Positions 60,957 to 64,000 of a stretch of DNA of 64,000 bases are shown in pieces. The stretch lies in the NCBI RefSeq assembly GCF_014192105.1, contig NZ_JACHXK010000012.1:62001-126000 (forward strand). The letters run 5' to 3'. The notes under the pieces are model-generated. The model did not search any database. It was not told the DNA's origin and saw only the letters and a program-made list of their open reading frames with translations. How positions within the stretch are numbered: the first letter of the stretch is position 1; the number at the start of each line of letters is the position of its first letter. The DNA is from Paenibacillus phyllosphaerae. Its GTDB lineage: Bacteria; Bacillota; Bacilli; Paenibacillales; Paenibacillaceae. The translations under genes and the position numbers were made by a program.

Positions 60957-62588
60957 ATGATGTTCACGCATTTGGCAAGAAAGGCCATTCTATTCATTGT
61001 AATCGCTGTCATGGCGGTATCTATCCATGTCTTCCCAGCTTCGAAGAGTTATGCAGCGACCGTCTATGTGACGGATAATGGCTCGACGATCGTGGTGAAT
61101 ACAGGAGCGGGGCTGATCTATACCATCAATAAGGATAACGGCGACTTGGTCTCGTCCAAGCTGAACGGCATTGAGCTCAGCGGCTCGACCAAGGCGTCCC
61201 ATATCGCGTCTGGCCTCGGATCGGCTGCCAATGTGACGTGGAACACCTCGCCATCCGGATCAACGGTCCTCATTACCGTCTCTACGGATACGCTGACCCA
61301 TTACTACTCGTCCCGCGGCGGCGACAATACGATCTACATGGCTACCTATGTGACAGCCGAGCCTTCCGTAGGGGAATTACGTTACATATTCCGCGGCAAT
61401 GGCAGCGTCCTGACCGGCGTTCCGGCTAACTCCGATAATGGCGGGAATACGGGAGCGATCGAGAGCTCGGATGTATTCGGCTACGCGAATGGCTATACGA
61501 CGTCCAAGTATTATGGCAATGATCAGGCCAAAGATTTGACGATTCGCGGGGCAACCGGCAGCGGCGTCGGCGTGTTCATGGCTTACGGCAACCGGGAGAA
61601 AAGCTCGGGAGGCCCGTTCTTCCGCGACATTCAGTTCCAGAGCGGCGGCGACACGGAGATCTACAACTACATGAATTCCGGCCACGCCCAGACGGAAGGC
61701 TGGCGGATGGGGCTGCATGGTCCTTACGCGCTCGTCTTCACGACCGGAAGCACGCCAAGCGTGCCTGACTTCAGCTGGATGTCGGGCCTTAATCTGACGG
61801 GCTGGGTAAGCAGCCGGGGGAATGTGGTGTTGAATGGTCTGAGCGGGATGGATTCCGGATCCGCGTACACGATCGGTTTTGCCAACAGTACGGCGCAATA
61901 TTGGACGACGGCGACTTCCAGCGGCTCGGCGGTCAAGCAAGGCATAATTCCAGGAACATACACGATGACGGTGTATAAAGGGGAATTAAGCGTCTATACG
62001 GAAAGCGTAACCGTGAACGCAGGGGCAACGACAACGCTGAATACCCGGACGATTACTGGCGATCCGAGCGCTACTTCCACGATATGGCGCATCGGGAATT
62101 GGGACGGTACGCCGAAAGAGCTGCTGAACGGACAGACGATTCCGATCCGCCATCCTTCCGACAGCCGCAACCAGAGCTGGGGGCCGGTCACTTATGCCGT
62201 AGGCAGCGCGACGAACAAATTCCCGGCGATCCAGTTCCGCGGGCAAAACTCCCCAACGACGGTCACGTTTAACTTAAATGCCACGCAAGCGGCTGCTTCG
62301 CATGTGCTCAACATCGGCATCACGGCAGCTTATAACAACGGACGTCCAAGCGTAACGATCAACGGCCATACGTTAAGCAATCCGGCTGCTTCGTCTCAGC
62401 CGAACTCGCGCAGCTTCACGATCGGCACCTACCGGGGCAACAACAAGACATTCTCCTGGACGATTCCTTCCTCCTACCTGGTGTCCGGTGCCAATACGTT
62501 AACGATCACGCCGATCAGCGGCTCAAGCGATCTCGGACCTTGGCTTAGCGCCGGCTGGGTGTATGATTGCGTGGAGCTGACGAATTAA
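60957..62588 (+). CDS. Secreted PL4-type rhamnogalacturonan lyase
   Basis: A 543-residue exported enzyme. Signal peptide about 1-33 (SYA-A). The three-domain build fits polysaccharide lyase family 4: a large beta-sandwich catalytic part (about 35-290), an fn3-like middle (about 290-370, GTYTMTVYKGELSVYTESV), and a C-terminal jelly roll (370-543) with IWRIGNWDGTP and the ending LGPWLSAGWVYDCVELTN. Candidate catalytic residues are a Lys in NDQAKDLTIRG and a His in MNSGHAQTEGW. It cleaves the pectin rhamnogalacturonan-I backbone by elimination. Transcribed alone; no other pectin genes adjoin. GGAGG lies 6 bases before the ATG. Confidence 0.85.
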   Translation: MMFTHLARKAILFIVIAVMAVSIHVFPASKSYAATVYVTDNGSTIVVNTGAGLIYTINKDNGDLVSSKLNGIELSGSTKASHIASGLGSAANVTWNTSPSGSTVLITVSTDTLTHYYSSRGGDNTIYMATYVTAEPSVGELRYIFRGNGSVLTGVPANSDNGGNTGAIESSDVFGYANGYTTSKYYGNDQAKDLTIRGATGSGVGVFMAYGNREKSSGGPFFRDIQFQSGGDTEIYNYMNSGHAQTEGWRMGLHGPYALVFTTGSTPSVPDFSWMSGLNLTGWVSSRGNVVLNGLSGMDSGSAYTIGFANSTAQYWTTATSSGSAVKQGIIPGTYTMTVYKGELSVYTESVTVNAGATTTLNTRTITGDPSATSTIWRIGNWDGTPKELLNGQTIPIRHPSDSRNQSWGPVTYAVGSATNKFPAIQFRGQNSPTTVTFNLNATQAAASHVLNIGITAAYNNGRPSVTINGHTLSNPAASSQPNSRSFTIGTYRGNNKTFSWTIPSSYLVSGANTLTITPISGSSDLGPWLSAGWVYDCVELTN

Positions 62589-62613
62589 CCAGCAGGATAA
62601 GGACAAGAACAAG

Positions 62614-62656
62614 CAGCGGTTTCGCTCGTCGAACATGACGGGTGGAGCCGCTTTTT
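62614..62656 (+). terminator. Terminator of the lyase gene
   Basis: AGCGGTTTC near 62614 pairs with GGAGCCGCT near 62645 (with G-T pairs), followed by TTTTTC. Confidence 0.65.
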
Positions 62657-62682
62657 CATGCTTATAGACCCGATCATTCGAG

Positions 62683-63408
62683 TCATTGCTGTGCTTCAGA
62701 TAAAAAAATCTCCAGTATCGACCTCAAACCTGCCGGATTGCTGATCATCGGCAAATGTCCGGTCGCTAAACTCCTTACGTATTGAGGGGAAAGGTTGGCG
62801 ATCATTTTATTTTGCAAAGAAGGACGGAGCTCTTTATCGTCGGTTAGCTTCACGTATAGCTTAGGCACATCTGGAACGGATGTGTCGATTCGATCGGTAT
62901 ACAAGCGGACTGCCTCAGGAATGAATCCGTTCACGATCTCCGCAGCTTGATCAGGCGAGAGATCGCTGCATAGTCCCGTCCGTAAGGCGGACTCCGGCGG
63001 TTTGGTCCCTATCGTTCGCAAGAGTACAGACAGTAGCAACCGCTGGGGAATGGGCAAGATGGATAGAAAGGAACCCCTTCTCTTCGGAATTGCCGCCCCT
63101 ACCGCTACAATGCCCGCCAATCGATCCGCCAGTTCGGAGGCGAGTCTAAGTGCAAGAACGCCTCCGATTGAATGCGCGACAATGATAATTTTGCGGGTTT
63201 CCCACTCATCCACTTGTCTTTTCATATGCGCGACATAGTCCTCCAATGAAAGACGGCTCCTTGAATGGGAAGAGTCTCTCCTCAAAGGGAACTCAACCAG
63301 TAAACAAGGGTGCTCGAACCCCTCTATAACTTTACGCCAAACCTGACCGTTCAGGCCTGCTCCATGGATGAATACAAAACCGATTTCTCCCTGCGCGTGC
63401 TTTAGCAT
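62683..63408 (-). CDS. Alpha/beta hydrolase
   Basis: A 241-residue serine hydrolase. FVFIHGAGLNGQVW holds the oxyanion turn, the nucleophile Ser is in VAHSIGGV (GxSxG variant AHSIG), Asp is probably in KLTDDKEL, and His is in LATGHLPMIS. Substrate unknown. The ATG at 63408 has GAGGGGG 10 bases before it on the minus strand; the ATG at 63417 is only one base from that site. Divergent from the YafY-type regulator, which probably controls it through the operator between them. Confidence 0.85.
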   Translation of the reverse strand: MLKHAQGEIGFVFIHGAGLNGQVWRKVIEGFEHPCLLVEFPLRRDSSHSRSRLSLEDYVAHMKRQVDEWETRKIIIVAHSIGGVLALRLASELADRLAGIVAVGAAIPKRRGSFLSILPIPQRLLLSVLLRTIGTKPPESALRTGLCSDLSPDQAAEIVNGFIPEAVRLYTDRIDTSVPDVPKLYVKLTDDKELRPSLQNKMIANLSPQYVRSLATGHLPMISNPAGLRSILEIFLSEAQQ

Positions 63409-63470
63409 ACTGACCATGCCCCCTCAATGGTTTGTCTATCCAGATGATCTATAAGATAATGGTAGCACCA

Positions 63471-63495
63471 AAATAAGACAGTTTATGTCTTATTT
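63471..63495. promoter_or_regulatory. Perfect operator between the hydrolase and regulator genes
   Basis: AAATAAGACA (63471-63480), GTTTA, TGTCTTATTT (63486-63495): 10-bp perfect arms centred between two divergent starts. Confidence 0.75.
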
Positions 63496-63537
63496 ATGCG
63501 ATAATCTAAAACGTATATTGGGGGAGGAGGATGGGCA

Positions 63538-64000
63538 ATGCAAAAGTCACAGCGCCTGATTCAGTTGATTATGAGGATCAATGCAAAACAATCCTTTACC
63601 GTAAAGGAGCTCGCTGACGAATTCGGGATATCCACGCGAACGATTACGAGAGATCTGCTGGAGCTAAGCGAACTCGGCGTTCCGGTTTATTCCATTCAGG
63701 GAAGAGGAGGGGGATATAAGCTGCTCCAAAAGAGAATCCTGCCGCCGATTAGCTTTACCGAAAGCGAAGCGGTCGCGATGTTTTTTGCATGCCAGACGAT
63801 GGATTACTTCAGCTCCCTGCCTTTTGGGGATGGGGCTGACTCGGCAGTTCATAAGTTTTATCATTACTTACCTGCCGATGTACGGGAGCAGATTGACCGA
63901 TTAAAGGACAGGATCATGTTCTGGAGCCCGTATCGTTCGATGTCGGCAGAAATTCTTCAAACGCTCCTGCAAGCCGTCATGACCAACAGTGTCGTCACCA
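63538..64000 (+). CDS. YafY/WYL-type transcriptional regulator (partial)
   Basis: The first 154 codons of a gene that runs off the window end. Residues 1-65 are a DeoR/HTH_11-like winged helix (LIQLIMRINAKQSFTVKELADEF, then ISTRTITRDLLELSELG, then a GRGGGYKLL wing). What follows (ILPPISFTESEAVAMFFACQTM) is the start of the linker helices that precede a WYL effector domain, so the full protein should be about 310-320 residues. GGAGGAGG lies 7 bases before the ATG at 63538. Confidence 0.88.
   Translation, partial: MQKSQRLIQLIMRINAKQSFTVKELADEFGISTRTITRDLLELSELGVPVYSIQGRGGGYKLLQKRILPPISFTESEAVAMFFACQTMDYFSSLPFGDGADSAVHKFYHYLPADVREQIDRLKDRIMFWSPYRSMSAEILQTLLQAVMTNSVVT

Overview
The window looks like chromosome from a Paenibacillaceae-type member of the Bacillota (Paenibacillus, Cohnella or a close relative). 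This is inferred from GC-rich codon use in a Gram-positive setting, strong AGGAGG ribosome binding sites with frequent GTG/TTG starts, proteins held at the surface by SLH (S-layer homology) domains, YesM/YesN-type two-component genes beside LplABC-type sugar importers, AraC regulators, and ykkCD, adhR and bmrCD homologues. I saw no rRNA, tRNA, CRISPR array, intact insertion sequence or prophage.

Layout. 1-5.6 kb: drug and redox stress genes (DHA2 exporter, Rrf2 regulator, quinone reductase, a secreted protein of unknown role, TetR with the paired SMR exporter YkkCD). 5.7-11 kb: two tandem paralogous secreted alkaline phosphatases and an SLH surface protein, behind a candidate Pho box. 11-17.5 kb: glycoside use (an AraC-GH39 fusion, a lone PTS EIIC, a GH3 glycosidase). 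17.7-31.3 kb: HelD, a CadC/CadA-like metal efflux operon, a BmrC/BmrD-like heterodimeric ABC exporter, a CHASE4-like/GGDEF cyclase and small genes. 31.4-35.6 kb: SDR, AdhR-like regulator with an aldo/keto reductase, and a YesN-type response regulator. 36-43 kb: LplBC-type sugar importer, its lipoprotein, a YesM-type kinase and a second binding lipoprotein. 43-45.5 kb: a MocR regulator divergent from azlCD.

45.6-60.6 kb is the most interesting part: a haem-iron acquisition island in two divergent blocks. The minus-strand block encodes a binding lipoprotein, a FecCD-type permease and an ABC ATPase whose C-terminus is a complete IsdG-type haem monooxygenase. The plus-strand block encodes an IsdC-like NEAT protein with a sortase-B signal (NPKTG), a NEAT-SLH protein, an IsdE-like lipoprotein with its permease and ATPase, a small free secreted NEAT-like protein with His in place of the usual haem-ligand Tyr, a 1520-residue multi-NEAT/FIVAR/SLH protein, and sortase B. 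Three Fur boxes, two of them exact, control the blocks. Together the genes suggest a relay: haem captured outside or at the S-layer, passed to wall-anchored IsdC, then to IsdE, imported, and broken down by a monooxygenase physically joined to a transporter ATPase.

60.9-64 kb: a secreted PL4-type rhamnogalacturonan lyase, an alpha/beta hydrolase, and a divergent YafY/WYL-type regulator cut off by the window end.

All functions are read from motifs and family resemblance by eye; no database search or structure prediction was run.
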